A stretch of 6,340 nucleotides of DNA from CAJBVG01 sp044376465 (GTDB lineage Bacteria; Bacteroidota; Bacteroidia; Sphingobacteriales; Sphingobacteriaceae): the NCBI GenBank assembly GCA_044376465.1, contig JBILKW010000130.1, positions 1 through 6,340 on the forward strand, in the 5' to 3' direction. Positions within the stretch are counted from its first letter, which is position 1. Each line of letters starts with the position of its first letter. The notes under the pieces were generated by a model that ran no database searches, was not told the origin of the DNA, and saw nothing but the letters and a program-made list of their open reading frames with translations. The position numbers were made by a program, and so were the translations under genes. This document shows, one piece after another, positions 5,874 through 6,340 of this stretch.

Positions 5874-6340
5874 TTAGTCTCTCACTAACTCTACTACTTC
5901 CGTTGCGCTTTTTAATCGGCCTGCTTTGAAGAAGTACCTTCTATAAAAATCTTCACGTAAGTCGGATACTATTACTCCTGAGGAAGTAGACGCATGAACA
6001 AATTTATGATCACCAAGATAAATGCCAACGTGCGATACTTGACCGCGTCTTGTTCTAAAAAAAACCAAATCACCTTCTTTCATTTCATCCTTAGAAATAG
6101 GGTTAGTCATTTTATACATACTTCGTGAGTCACGCGGCAAGCTTCTTTTGTATACGTTTTCATAAATAACCCCAGTAAAACCAGAGCAATCGATGCCTTT
6201 TTTACTTTCCCCGCCGTATCTATAACGGGTGCCAAGCCACTCGTACATTTGATAGTACAATTCTAAATTAGCCGAAGTGTCTAAATTTAAACCTGTTTTT
6301 TGAGCATGAAACTGATAACGTAAGGTGTCGGGGTCTAACA
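5874..6340 (-). CDS. C-terminal part of an NlpC/P60-family cell-wall peptidase (5' end outside window)
   Basis: The frame is open from the right edge and ends at TAA (5876-5874), giving 154 visible residues. The first ATG-like starts inside the window (for example TTG at 6260) cut into conserved sequence, so the true start lies beyond 6340. The NlpC/P60 domain is complete: WLGTRYRYGG (34-43 of the visible part), the catalytic Cys51 in IDCSGF, GDLVFF (89-94), the catalytic His103 in VSHVGIYLG and the third polar residue His115 in FVHAS. YRRYFFKAGR near the end is typical of Bacteroidota Spr-like members. Such enzymes hydrolyse the D-gamma-glutamyl to diaminopimelate bond in peptidoglycan stem peptides outside the cytoplasmic membrane. 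Because the N-terminus is missing, I cannot see a signal peptide, lipobox or SH3 domain. It is separated from the next gene on the same strand by about 300 bases and is probably transcribed independently of it. Confidence 0.93.
   Translation of the reverse strand, partial: LDPDTLRYQFHAQKTGLNLDTSANLELYYQMYEWLGTRYRYGGESKKGIDCSGFTGVIYENVYKRSLPRDSRSMYKMTNPISKDEMKEGDLVFFRTRRGQVSHVGIYLGDHKFVHASTSSGVIVSDLREDFYRRYFFKAGRLKSATEVVELVRD

Overview
The window looks like a chromosomal segment of an AT-rich Bacteroidota bacterium. Four things point there. The promoter-like boxes match TAnnTTTG, the -7 element of that phylum, rather than TATAAT. Clear Shine-Dalgarno sites are mostly absent. One secreted protein has a signal peptide ending in the common Bacteroidota pattern -TAQ. 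The left-edge gene matches the N-terminal region of the large SNF2-type helicases typical of the phylum. I cannot place it below phylum level.

Layout. On the minus strand at the left lie the N-terminal 380 codons of a probable SNF2-family helicase (1-1140, running off the left edge) and, upstream of it, a complete dapF (1236-2018). DapF is divergent from a complete htrA/degP-type periplasmic serine protease on the plus strand (2152-3630). The 133-base gap between them carries a TAnnTTTG box for each direction. A strong hairpin terminator (3653-3691) separates htrA from a convergent minus-strand pair: an integral-membrane UbiA-like protein (3690-4580, TTG start) and, 8 bases upstream of it, an exported protein that resembles a divergent erythromycin-esterase/ChaN-type protein (4589-5566). 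A gene-free stretch of about 300 bases follows (5567-5873). The right edge holds the C-terminal part of an NlpC/P60 cell-wall peptidase (5874-6340, start outside the window).

How the genes relate. DapF supplies meso-diaminopimelate for peptidoglycan and lysine, HtrA guards envelope protein quality, and the NlpC/P60 enzyme cuts peptidoglycan peptides, so three genes share a cell-envelope theme. No direct operon links them. The UbiA-like/exported-protein pair is the least ordinary part. Its tight spacing suggests co-expression, and both proteins have lost or changed residues that are usually key in their families. It is the best candidate for something undescribed, but nothing in the sequence reveals its function. 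I found no RNA genes, CRISPR arrays, insertion sequences or phage genes.
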